From contig JAUXTH010000151.1 of the NCBI GenBank assembly GCA_030679035.1, positions 1 to 64,000 of the forward strand: a stretch of 64,000 nucleotides of DNA. Direction: 5' to 3'. The stretch comes from Methylobacter sp. (GTDB lineage Bacteria > Pseudomonadota > Gammaproteobacteria > Methylococcales > Methylomonadaceae). This document shows, piece by piece, positions 48,482 to 57,655 of the stretch. The notes beneath the pieces are model-generated. The model saw only the letters and a program-made list of their open reading frames with translations, was not told the DNA's origin and searched no databases. How positions within the stretch are numbered: the stretch's first letter is position 1; each line of letters starts with the position of its first letter. The translations under genes were made by a program, and so were the position numbers.

Positions 48482-48835
48482 TTAACTACGCATTCGCTCT
48501 TTTATATATTTCGCTGTCAGATAGCCCAAAATTGCCCCCCATGTCATCATAAAAATTCCGTGGAATATTATTTCCAAATTAAACCTATAAGGGTGTGCAT
48601 AGTAATCATAGATGTAATCTATTGCTACAATACAAGCTGTTATGTATACAGCGCTTTTAAATTTAACGGCATGCGCATAAAAAAAACTAACGCCTAGTAA
48701 AATAAATCCTATCAAAAACCTGATACCTGCATGGATTGACCAATGAAGATCGAGTATAGGGGTTTTTAATAACGCTATATTTAAAAAATAGAGCAAAGCA
48801 ATACCGACAATAAAAGCAAAAACGAGAATTTTCAT
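48482..48835 (-). CDS. Hypothetical small membrane protein
   Basis: Hydrophobic ORF, four predicted TM stretches. Confidence 0.55.
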   Translation of the reverse strand: MKILVFAFIVGIALLYFLNIALLKTPILDLHWSIHAGIRFLIGFILLGVSFFYAHAVKFKSAVYITACIVAIDYIYDYYAHPYRFNLEIIFHGIFMMTWGAILGYLTAKYIKERMRS

Positions 48836-48861
48836 AACATCACCTCTATACATTCAATCAT

Positions 48862-48930
48862 GCATGTTCATTAACCAGTGTAGTCGGTTTGATTTCGTAG
48901 CTTAAAAAACCGAATTTAGAATACATAAAA
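48862..48930 (-). pseudogene. Internally deleted marR remnant (MYSKFGFLSYE|IKPTTLVNEHA)
   Basis: Matches MHSKFGFLSYE… and …IKPITLV… of the marR at 44830-45255; upstream sequence also similar. Confidence 0.6.
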
Positions 48931-49001
48931 ATAAATATAATAAGCGATAGGTATAATATCAATGATTTTGTATTTTGCCTAATCAGAAGATAGCCGTAAG
49001 C

Positions 49002-49040
49002 TGCTGTTGTATGACGTTTATAAAACGTCATACAACAGCA
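49002..49040. repeat. Perfect 18-bp inverted repeat with 3-nt loop
   Basis: TGCTGTTGTATGACGTTT-ATA-AAACGTCATACAACAGCA. Confidence 0.9.
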
Positions 49041-49208
49041 ATCAGCCAAAAGCTAAAAGAGGCTATTTATTTGAAATGCGCTTGCAGGTTTTTGTCTGGG
49101 TCGTGTCGCTCTAGGTTTAAGCGGTCGAACCAAGCTGAATTTTATTCGCTATGCGATGCTGAAGCTTGCAAAGGAAATATTAGTGCAAATACGTGGCCTA
49201 TTTAAGGG

Positions 49209-50222
49209 CTACTCTTGTTGCAAATACAGCGCCGACAGATTAAGGATATAAATGATGAACATGAACAGGCTGCCCCAGCCTACCGTCTTAAACAAGCGCT
49301 GTTGCGGATTATACAGGAGCCCGACAATGGCAATGCCGGTCATCATGATGGCCGACTGGATCGTAACCAAATGCACCGGCGAGACGTTGGCAAGGAGGGG
49401 GCCTTTCAGGTAAGCCATATCGTCGATGGCGATGATGACCAGATTGAACAGGTTGCTGCCCAACAAGTCGCTGATGGCCATGTCCAACGCCCCGATTCTC
49501 AACGCCGAGATAGTGACCGCCACTTCGGGCAAGGAGGTGGCAAAAGCCACGAACACCGTACCTACGAAACTCCGTTGCCAGCCCATCGCTTCGGCCAGAT
49601 GTTCAGCCGTTACCGGAAGTCTGCTACCGGCCAAAACCACCACGACAGCGGCAAAAAAGAAGCCTGTCGCCGCCTTGGCCAAACTGATGTTCGGATAGCG
49701 ATCGACAATTTCTTCCACGACCGCCAAGCGCTGGGCTTTTTCGTAACGAAAAACCGTGCGCATCGCAAAAATGTAAAACAGCACAATAATCGGCGTGTAT
49801 AGGCCGACATGCCAAAAACTCAGATTGATGTCGTTTTGGTATAAGACGAGATTGAACGCCACGAAGCCGAGCAGCACGACCCCAAAACCGGCGGAAAGTA
49901 TATGTCCCTGGCTGATTTTGGTGTAAACCGAAGCCCCCCGATGCAGGAAATCCAGCAGCACAATCAGCAGCAAATTGAATACGCAACTGCCCAAAGCATC
50001 GCCTAACGCGATATTCGGAACATTCACATAGGTCACCGCACTGACCCCGGTGACCAGTTCGGGTAACGAGGTGACCGTGGCGAGCATGGCGATTCCGACC
50101 CAAGTTCCTCCCAACCCGGTTTTTTCAGCGATGACATCACCGTAGAGCGAGAGAAAGTAACCGGACACACCGATGACTAGAGCCAAGGTAGAAAACTCAA
50201 TAAAAATTAGCCAATGCGTCAT
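49209..50222 (-). CDS. Calcium/sodium antiporter-like CaCA family protein
   Basis: Duplicated alpha-repeats TSLPELVTGVSA…ALGDALGSCVFN and ATSLPEVAVTISALRIGALDMAISDLLGSNLFN. Confidence 0.88.
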   Translation of the reverse strand: MTHWLIFIEFSTLALVIGVSGYFLSLYGDVIAEKTGLGGTWVGIAMLATVTSLPELVTGVSAVTYVNVPNIALGDALGSCVFNLLLIVLLDFLHRGASVYTKISQGHILSAGFGVVLLGFVAFNLVLYQNDINLSFWHVGLYTPIIVLFYIFAMRTVFRYEKAQRLAVVEEIVDRYPNISLAKAATGFFFAAVVVVLAGSRLPVTAEHLAEAMGWQRSFVGTVFVAFATSLPEVAVTISALRIGALDMAISDLLGSNLFNLVIIAIDDMAYLKGPLLANVSPVHLVTIQSAIMMTGIAIVGLLYNPQQRLFKTVGWGSLFMFIIYILNLSALYLQQE

Positions 50223-50458
50223 GCGATATACTGCCTGTTAATCAAGGGAATCACCTTTCATTCAAATACTCACTAAACAGCGTGGCCGTTAAAGCATTAA
50301 GTTTAATCCCTTCTTTAGCCGCTTACATGTTAATCGTTTGATGTAGAATACTAAAATTAAAGCATTCCAACGGGCAATCTATTTTAAAGTTAGACACCGA
50401 AAAGGAGGGAGACATCCCCCGACTTAGCTTTCGAGATGATAAAAAACGGCAGACATGG

Positions 50459-51526
50459 ATGATTAACCCAAGAACTATAAAAACGACCTTATCCGGTTTT
50501 ACTTACGGCACAGCGCTACACTGCTTTATCGCCTGCATGTTTTTAATCATGCAGGCGGGCTGCTCGGAACCGACTATTCAAAAACTGGAAGGCCCGGCTC
50601 AAGGCACGACCTACCATATCAGTTACTGGTCCGAGTCACCAATGGATACTAAAGACATCAAAGCCGGTATCGAAAACGAGTTCGTAGTCATCGATAAACT
50701 GCTGTCCAATTACCGGCCAGATTCGACCATAGAAACCTTCAATAGCGTCGAGAACAGTGACAGCCAGGAAGTCGGCGGCGAAATCGTATCGTTGGTTAAA
50801 ATCGCGCAAGTTGTAAATCAGGCCAGCCGAGGTTGTTATGATTTAACCATCAAACCCTTGTTTGATTTATGGGGCTTTCGTGATGATGCGCCGACGATCC
50901 CTAATGCCCCGACCATTCTTGCCACACTGAAACAAATCGGCATGGACAAGTTGGTAATCGTGGATGACACGCATTTGCGAAAAAAACAGGCCACTCTGAG
51001 AGTCGATTTGTCGTCCATTGCCCAAGGCTATAGCGTGGAACGGATCAGCAAGGTTCTGGCGCAAAAAGGCATAACCCATTATCTGGTCGAGATTGGCGGC
51101 GAGCTGAAAACCAACGGCTATAAACCGGGAGGATGGCCTTGGCGTATCGCCGTGGAAAGGCCGTTGCCGGAAGAGCGGGTGATGCACAAGGTCATTACTA
51201 TGCCCAAGGACTCGCCGATGGCGGTGATGACTTCCGGCACTTACCGGCATTTTTTCGATGATCATGGGCAGCGTTATAGCCACATCCTTGATGCCCGCAA
51301 CGGCAGACCGGTTATTCATAACCTGGTTTCCGTTACCGTCCTACTCAGCGATCCGACGGTTGCCGATGCCTGGTCTACTGCGTTGCTGTGTCTTGGCCAA
51401 AAAGACGGCATGGCAGCTGCGAATACCGCAAAAATCCCCGCTCTGTTCATCGAACTGCAAGGCAGCGAATTGATCGAGTCCCGAAGTGATGCACTGAACA
51501 CTTTGAGCACTCTCACCATTCATTAA
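50459..51526 (+). CDS. apbE: FAD:protein FMN transferase (ApbE)
   Basis: GPAQGTTYHISY, DLSSIAQGYSVERISKVL, YLVEIGGELKTNG, YSHILDARNGRPV. Confidence 0.92.
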   Translation: MINPRTIKTTLSGFTYGTALHCFIACMFLIMQAGCSEPTIQKLEGPAQGTTYHISYWSESPMDTKDIKAGIENEFVVIDKLLSNYRPDSTIETFNSVENSDSQEVGGEIVSLVKIAQVVNQASRGCYDLTIKPLFDLWGFRDDAPTIPNAPTILATLKQIGMDKLVIVDDTHLRKKQATLRVDLSSIAQGYSVERISKVLAQKGITHYLVEIGGELKTNGYKPGGWPWRIAVERPLPEERVMHKVITMPKDSPMAVMTSGTYRHFFDDHGQRYSHILDARNGRPVIHNLVSVTVLLSDPTVADAWSTALLCLGQKDGMAAANTAKIPALFIELQGSELIESRSDALNTLSTLTIH

Positions 51527-51545
51527 TTCTTCTTTGTCAGTCAAC

Positions 51546-52022
51546 ATGCCCCTGACCATTGGCAAACTAGCCAAACAAATAGACGTAACCATTGAAGCCG
51601 CCCGCTACTATCAGCGCATTGGCTTGTTAGCAGAACCTGAAAAAACCGACTATGGTTATCGAGATCATCCATCCGACGCGGTGACTAAAATCCGATTTAT
51701 CAAACGTGCGCAACAAGCCGGTTTTACGTTAAAAGAAATCACCACATTGTTAGCGCTTAACGGCTCACATTGTGCCGATGTACGAAAACTCGCCGAACAA
51801 AAATGTCAGCAAATCGAGGAGCAAATAAAAGTGTTAATGGCTCTACGTCAGGTATTGGAAATCCTAGGCGATAGCTGTCAACAGTCGGCTTCTTCGCTGT
51901 TAGCGTACGATTTTTTCCAAATTCTGAGACTACCCCGTAAAGGCCTAACCTGCCATCTGGTGTACGTCAGTAAAGAGGCGCCAGTGGCGCACAATTGCTT
52001 CAAACAGCCGCCAGCAAACTAA
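51546..52022 (+). CDS. MerR-family regulator with 3' end replaced by a USP fragment
   Basis: MPLTIGKLAKQIDVTIEAARYYQRIGLL…; C-term becomes RKGLTCHLVYVSKEAP, matching USP YKGLTCHLVYVSKDDT. Confidence 0.7.
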   Translation: MPLTIGKLAKQIDVTIEAARYYQRIGLLAEPEKTDYGYRDHPSDAVTKIRFIKRAQQAGFTLKEITTLLALNGSHCADVRKLAEQKCQQIEEQIKVLMALRQVLEILGDSCQQSASSLLAYDFFQILRLPRKGLTCHLVYVSKEAPVAHNCFKQPPAN

Positions 52023-52130
52023 CCAACGCCGGTGGCATTGAAGTGATCACCCAACTATTACCCGGTAAACCCAATCAAGTGCTTTGTGAATATCAAGACC
52101 AACATGCGATTGATTTAACGGTGATGGGTG
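51935..52130 (+). pseudogene. Universal stress protein fragment
   Basis: GLTCHLVYVSK… then ASKLTNAGGIEVITQLLPGKPNQVLCEYQDQHAIDLTVMGG in another frame; parallels the USP at 40501-41370. Confidence 0.8.
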
Positions 52131-52516
52131 GTCTGGGCTTTAAAGCCGTAGAGGCCGGTTACAAGGTTTGTTTCAGTGCTGCACTGACCTTGATTGAAGC
52201 ACTGGAACTGGCGGAATTAAAAGGAGAGCTGAAAAAGAAGATTAATCAGCTACTGAAATTTGATCTATTAATCATCGACGAACTCGGCTACCTGCCTATG
52301 AACAAACAGGGCATGGACAACCTGTTTCAGCTGATTAATGCCATGTATGAATACCGGTCAATCATCTTGACGACTAATAAGGAATTCACCCACTGGGGAG
52401 AGTTCTTCTTTGACGGTAATGTCGCTGTACCTATCGTGGACAGAATCATCCATCATTCACACATTTTTATGCTGGGAGGGGAAAGCTATCGACTGAAATC
52501 AAAACTGAATAAGTAA
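52130..52516 (+). pseudogene. IstB-like (IS21 helper ATPase) C-terminal fragment
   Basis: GYKVCFSAALTLIEAL…KFDLLIIDELGYLPMNKQGMDNLFQLINAMYEYRSIILTTNKEFTHWGEFF…VDRIIHHSHIFMLGGESYRLK. Confidence 0.85.
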
Positions 52517-52610
52517 TTTTTCTCTGGAAAAGTGGCTCAAAAATTAATGGCCGAAAATGGCTCAATTCTGTTGGCCATTGACAGAAATAACACGCCTTTC
52601 GTTTTTTCAG

Positions 52611-52652
52611 CAAAAGAACACCTAAAAACGACCTCTTTCGAACTTACTTTAA
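52611..52652 (+). promoter_or_regulatory. Divergent copy of the tra-operon motif upstream of traA
   Basis: CAAAAGAACACCTAAAAACGACCTCTTTCGAACTTACTTTAA; shares CAAAAGA, ACC.AAAAA and TCTTTCGA with other copies. Confidence 0.5.
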
Positions 52653-52751
52653 CGCTTTTTTATTGAACAATAGACACCGTTCCGGAGCAGAACCAACGAC
52701 TCGTTAATTGCAAGTAATGAGTCAATCAAACATAATTTTGGAGTTGTTTAA

Positions 52752-53069
52752 ATGAATCAATTGAAAAGCCTATTCTTCACTGAGCGGAAAAAAGCTCTGT
52801 TAGCGTCTGCTGCTGTATGTGCGTTTGCATTCGGACCCGAAGCAGTGGCGGGTACTGGCGGTACCGAGTTCGACGACATCTATACCCTGTTGGTCGGCTG
52901 GACTCAAGGTACTTTGGGTAAAATCATTGCCCTGGGTATGTTTATGGTGGGTTTGTCTGCCGGTATCGTCAACCAATCTATCGTATCTGTAGTTATCGGT
53001 ATTGGTGGCGCTCTGGCGCTGTACTACGGCCCAACCGTTATCAACGGTGTTGTTGCCGCCCTGATTTAA
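52752..53069 (+). CDS. traA: TraA-like conjugative pilin
   Basis: Signal sequence then GTGGTEFDDIYTLLVGWTQGTLGKIIALGMFMVGLSAGI…; two hydrophobic segments. Confidence 0.8.
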   Translation: MNQLKSLFFTERKKALLASAAVCAFAFGPEAVAGTGGTEFDDIYTLLVGWTQGTLGKIIALGMFMVGLSAGIVNQSIVSVVIGIGGALALYYGPTVINGVVAALI

Positions 53070-53078
53070 CGCCAGAAT

Positions 53079-53106
53079 TATCGCCCGTTGTCGAAAGCGG
53101 GCGATA
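53079..53106 (+). terminator. Hairpin after traA
   Basis: TATCGCCCG-TTGTCGAAAG-CGGGCGATA. Confidence 0.5.
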
Positions 53107-53130
53107 GGCTCTTTTGTTAGTGAGTGTTTA

Positions 53131-53167
53131 AAAAGGCCGCCCATCAAAAATGTGCGGCCTTTTTTTA
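53131..53167 (+). terminator. Rho-independent terminator after traA
   Basis: AAAAGGCCGC…GCGGCCTTTTTTT. Confidence 0.75.
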
Positions 53168-53195
53168 AAGGATTTTTTAGAGACAAAATAATAAT

Positions 53196-53235
53196 CAAAA
53201 GAGGCAGAAAAAGCGCATCTTTCGACCCGACGTAA
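53196..53235 (+). promoter_or_regulatory. Conserved tra-operon upstream motif, copy 3
   Basis: CAAAAGAGGCAGAAAAAGCGCATCTTTCGACCCGACGTAA; 36/40 identical to copy 2. Confidence 0.8.
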
Positions 53236-53290
53236 AGAAAATCGTTTCTTTAAAATACAAGCCTGTTTTCTTAAATTCAGGAGATCCTTT

Positions 53291-55696
53291 ATGGGCGCAT
53301 TTGTCTATGAAAAACAACTCAAACGACACACGTTAAGTGAACTCGTCCCGGTAGAATCCTTTGACGAGGAAACATATTTGTTCACCATGGCCGATGGTTT
53401 TATCGGTTTTGGTTTTGTCGCCAAACCACTGCCGGGCGGTGACGAGTCAGTAACCCAGCGATTGAATGTCCTGTTCTCGTTCGATTACCCCAAAGAGAGC
53501 TTCATTCAAATCATGCTGATGGGGTCTCAGGATATTCGTCCGACACTGGACAATATTAAGCACATTCGCAACACTAAAGATGAAGCGCTGAAAGAGTCGC
53601 TGAATAATCGTCTAAAAATGCTGACAGAAGGATCAAATCAAGCGATCAGTCTGCATGCTCAATCGTATGTTCGCGAGTACAAAGTCGTTTTCACCATAAA
53701 ACTTCCTCTTGAGCAAAAAAACCAATTACCGAAACAACATGAAATTTCGGCTGCACGAGATCTTCGTTTGTCGTTTGAGCAAACCCTGAAATCCGCAGGG
53801 TTTGTCCCGCAAACAATAGATGCGGAGCTTTATTTGCGCGTGGTTGGGCAAATACTGCATTGGAGCCCTTCAGCAAATTGGCGATGCCCAGCAAAATATT
53901 ACGATGCCACAGCACCAGTCAATGAGCAATTGAGCGAATATGACGACATGATACAGACCGATGCCAACGGTGTCTGGCTTGGTGATAAAAGATTGCGGAT
54001 CCTGTCGCCAGGGCGACTACAAGGACAAATGAGCCTTCAAAATATGCGGCGCATGATTGGCGACCCATTAACCGGGGCCCGTGGAATTCACGGTAACTTT
54101 TTTATCAACCTGAATATCTTTATCCCGGATAACGCTGCCGAAAAACAGAAAGCCGACAAAGAGCGTAATGTCATCAATTACCAGGCGTTTGGGCCGATGT
54201 TGAAATTCAATCCGAAACTGATATTCAAAAAAGAAAGCACCGACCTATTGTTCAAGTCCATCAACGACGGTGACCGGATTCTCAAAATCAAGTTGTGTGT
54301 TGGATTGTTCACTGACTCACTGGATAAAAGCGAAACCCGGCTAACAGAAGCTCAAACTTATTTCAGCGAAATCGGCTGGAGCATGAAAGAAGACAAGTAC
54401 ATCACACTTCCCATGTTAGTGAATTCACTGCCACTTTGCGCCGACTTTAAAGCGGTACGATTTCTGCAGCGTTACAAACGTTGCGGTTCCAAACACGCTG
54501 TCGAATTTCTGCCCATCATTGCTGACTGGAGTGGTACCGGCACACCGCAGTTGACGTTTATTTCTCGCGGCGGCCAGATCATGAACATGGATATTTTTGA
54601 CTCTAACACAAACTACAATACGTGTATCGTAGCAGCGTCCGGATCCGGAAAATCGTTTTTGACCAACGATATTATTACCTCGTATATCAGCTCCGGAGCC
54701 AAATGCTGGGTGATTGATATTGGGCGTTCTTACGAGAAATTGACCCATGCCATTGGTGGCGACTTTGTTGAATTCGGTGAAAAGAGCCAAATTTGCCTGA
54801 ATCCGTTTCAGATTATCAAAAATTACAATGAAGAAGCCGACATGCTGGTAGGTATCATTGTGTCCATGGCCGCTATGGAAGATAAGTTGTCCGATCTTCA
54901 GCATGCCAGGTTACGCTCAATCTTGAAAGAATTATGGGATGAGTACGGCGTCGGAATGACCGTTGACCGGGTTGCTGAAAAATTACTCCAAGACCAAGAC
55001 CGCCGCGTTATTGATATGGGGCACCAGTTATTCGCATTTACCAGTACCGGTGAATACGGGCGGTTTTTTAATGGGGAAAACAACGTCAACTTCAATAATG
55101 CACTGACCTGTCTTGAGCTCGAAGAACTCAAGGGGCGCAGCCATTTACAGCAAGTCGTGCTGCTGATTCTGATTTACCAGATCCAGCAAGCTATGTATCT
55201 GGGTAATCGCGATCAGCGAAAAATCCTCATCATTGATGAAGCGTGGGATCTGCTTGCCAAAGGCAATATTGCTCGATTCATTGAAACCGGATACCGGCGC
55301 TTCCGGAAATATAACGGGGCCGCCATAACCATTACCCAGTCACTCAATGACCTGTACAGCTCGCCATCTGGCGTGGCGATCGCTGAAAACTCGGCCAATC
55401 TCTACCTGCTTTACCAAAAGCCGGAAACCATTGAGTCCATTAAGCGCCAGAACCGGTTAATGATCGGAGAGGGCGGTTTTACGTTTTTGAAATCAGTGCA
55501 TACCGTGACCGGGCAATATTCTGAAATATTCTTCGTAACCAGTTATGGCGTGGGAATCGGCCGGCTGATAGTGGATAAATACACCAAGCTACTTTACTCA
55601 ACCCATCCGGACGATATTAAAAAAATATCGGAGCGAACCCATCGCGGCATGACAACCGCGGAAGCGATCGAAGACATTCTTGTTTCAGATGACTAA
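53291..55696 (+). CDS. traC: Conjugal transfer ATPase TraC
   Basis: IVAASGSGKSFLTNDII Walker A, KILIIDEAWDLLA Walker B; full-length VirB4-like. Confidence 0.95.
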   Translation: MGAFVYEKQLKRHTLSELVPVESFDEETYLFTMADGFIGFGFVAKPLPGGDESVTQRLNVLFSFDYPKESFIQIMLMGSQDIRPTLDNIKHIRNTKDEALKESLNNRLKMLTEGSNQAISLHAQSYVREYKVVFTIKLPLEQKNQLPKQHEISAARDLRLSFEQTLKSAGFVPQTIDAELYLRVVGQILHWSPSANWRCPAKYYDATAPVNEQLSEYDDMIQTDANGVWLGDKRLRILSPGRLQGQMSLQNMRRMIGDPLTGARGIHGNFFINLNIFIPDNAAEKQKADKERNVINYQAFGPMLKFNPKLIFKKESTDLLFKSINDGDRILKIKLCVGLFTDSLDKSETRLTEAQTYFSEIGWSMKEDKYITLPMLVNSLPLCADFKAVRFLQRYKRCGSKHAVEFLPIIADWSGTGTPQLTFISRGGQIMNMDIFDSNTNYNTCIVAASGSGKSFLTNDIITSYISSGAKCWVIDIGRSYEKLTHAIGGDFVEFGEKSQICLNPFQIIKNYNEEADMLVGIIVSMAAMEDKLSDLQHARLRSILKELWDEYGVGMTVDRVAEKLLQDQDRRVIDMGHQLFAFTSTGEYGRFFNGENNVNFNNALTCLELEELKGRSHLQQVVLLILIYQIQQAMYLGNRDQRKILIIDEAWDLLAKGNIARFIETGYRRFRKYNGAAITITQSLNDLYSSPSGVAIAENSANLYLLYQKPETIESIKRQNRLMIGEGGFTFLKSVHTVTGQYSEIFFVTSYGVGIGRLIVDKYTKLLYSTHPDDIKKISERTHRGMTTAEAIEDILVSDD

Positions 55697-55732
55697 CCCC
55701 TAAACGTTAATATCACCCATTGAGGCAATACC

Positions 55733-56518
55733 ATGGCAGAAAAAACCGAACCCACTACACGAGCTACACAAGATGGCTATATGAGACGAAATTTCATCAG
55801 CGAATGCAGGGATAGTCGTATTGTCGTTGAGGCGTATTTTTCCCCCAACATACGCCGTATTTACCGTCGACATTTCGACGGGTTATCGCGTGCGGTGTAT
55901 CTACTTCGTTTTTATTCGCGCACTTCCCGTATCAATGGCGTTGAAAATTCCCTAACCAAAGACATTAGTGATCTGATGGACGAAGTGAATGAAAGCCTGC
56001 GGAAGAAAATCACTGTTGCCGAACACATTCTTGTCAATAACAACATTAAGGTAACGACATCGCAATTTGAGAAGCTCAATGTGACCATTATTGATCCATT
56101 AGCCAATCGGTTTCTGCAAACCATCAAAATGGCTCAAGATCTCGATGAAAAACTCAGCTCTCTTTGGCTTGCGTGCGTACTTGACGACGAGCAGCGCATG
56201 AAAGCCATGACGGAAATCGAAAACGAATTGCGAGGCATACAGGGCAAATCCCGGACTATTAGCTTGGGACTAAGAGATCGTGTGCGTTTACAACGATCAA
56301 CCAATGAACAAGTAATAGAAGCCGATGACAATCTGATAGCAGCGGCATCTACTGATGAAGGGGAGTTGGACGAAGAAATAGCAGAAACAAATAAAATAAT
56401 CGAGGAAACGGCTTCGACAAAAAAACCCAAAAAAACGAGTAAAGAGGTCAAAGATCAAGGCGATGTCGAAGAATCAAGCACATCCGAACTTAAAGAAAAA
56501 GAAGATGCGACTGCATGA
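55733..56518 (+). CDS. Hypothetical protein within the tra operon
   Basis: 261-aa ORF; charged coiled-coil-like C-terminus; overlaps traF start. Confidence 0.75.
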   Translation: MAEKTEPTTRATQDGYMRRNFISECRDSRIVVEAYFSPNIRRIYRRHFDGLSRAVYLLRFYSRTSRINGVENSLTKDISDLMDEVNESLRKKITVAEHILVNNNIKVTTSQFEKLNVTIIDPLANRFLQTIKMAQDLDEKLSSLWLACVLDDEQRMKAMTEIENELRGIQGKSRTISLGLRDRVRLQRSTNEQVIEADDNLIAAASTDEGELDEEIAETNKIIEETASTKKPKKTSKEVKDQGDVEESSTSELKEKEDATA

Positions 56519-57564
56519 CCAAAGCGCTCACGCCTTGCTTATTGCTAACCTTGTTATGTGGCGGCTTGGTAAACGCCGGTGAAGCAAATAAGGAAGCAAA
56601 TGGGGATGGATCGCCGTTGTTTTACGGTGTCTCAGACGGACGCGAGCAGTCGGCGTCCGTTCTGACTAAGTCACCTTTTTACGAAGACAAGGAGAGAGGC
56701 TGGTTCTGGTATGAAGATCCCGTTTTTGATGAGGAACCTGCTGAAGAAGAAGCTGCTTTGCCGCCACCACCTGTCCAGGAAAAGAAAATCGAACCGGAAC
56801 AACCAGCAAAGCCACCGGGGGCAAAACCGTTATCGGCAGAGTGGTTTCGTAAAAACATGGAAAAGTATCGTGATAAAGCGATTGATGAGCCCACACAACA
56901 GAACGTGTCGGCTTACATGTACCTGCAAAGGGTGATGCTGGATAAGGCTGAGAAGTTTAGCGAGATTTCGCAGCGAGTGGTGATGAGCGATCCCGTGCTT
57001 GACGAAAATTCAAGGCGTCCCATCGCAACATTCGGCGCCTTTGCCATGGATGATAGGGCGACCAAGGGAACTGAAAAAGCGGCTAAAAAACTTGCCGAGA
57101 ACGCGGGGCTTTGGTTTTTTTATGCCAGTACCTGTGAGTTCTGTGTAAAGGAAGTTGGTGTTTTAAAAGGCTTGATGAATGCCTACGGCTTCAAGGTTTT
57201 GCCTATTGCCCTGGATGGGCTGCCCCTGTCTGGCGGTGAATTTCCTGATTTTACGATTGATCGTGGTCAAGCAAAGAAATTGGGTGTTGAAACGACGCCC
57301 GCCCTGTTTTTAGTTAAACCAGGGCAGAACGGCGACGCCATTCAACTTGGACAGGGTTTGTTATCGGGTGACGAGATCATCAAGCGTGCCATTACCTTGG
57401 CTCACCAAAATGGCTGGCTGAATAGCGACGAGTACCAAGACACCTTAAAAGTAAAACCCATGCAAGTGGATACCGAGACCCTCCAAAACATTGACGAGAA
57501 AGTAATGGATAAGCCAAACGAACTGGTCAAAACCATTCGCAATAATCTAAGAAAACAATTTTGA
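56515..57564 (+). CDS. traF: Conjugal transfer protein TraF (thioredoxin-like)
   Basis: LWFFYASTCEFCVKEVGVLKGL; GVETTPALFLVKPG; signal peptide. Confidence 0.92.
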   Translation: MTKALTPCLLLTLLCGGLVNAGEANKEANGDGSPLFYGVSDGREQSASVLTKSPFYEDKERGWFWYEDPVFDEEPAEEEAALPPPPVQEKKIEPEQPAKPPGAKPLSAEWFRKNMEKYRDKAIDEPTQQNVSAYMYLQRVMLDKAEKFSEISQRVVMSDPVLDENSRRPIATFGAFAMDDRATKGTEKAAKKLAENAGLWFFYASTCEFCVKEVGVLKGLMNAYGFKVLPIALDGLPLSGGEFPDFTIDRGQAKKLGVETTPALFLVKPGQNGDAIQLGQGLLSGDEIIKRAITLAHQNGWLNSDEYQDTLKVKPMQVDTETLQNIDEKVMDKPNELVKTIRNNLRKQF

Positions 57565-57655
57565 GATTTTAAACTCTATGGAAATCAAAAAAAACGTATC
57601 AGATTCGAGTACTCAAAGTCCGATGTTACGAGCAGTATTCTAATGGGAATCCAAT

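Noticed and set aside
49215-49802. 195-aa antisense ORF over the CaCA antiporter
   Set aside because: Antisense to a well-supported membrane protein; low-complexity His/Asp/Gln-rich translation
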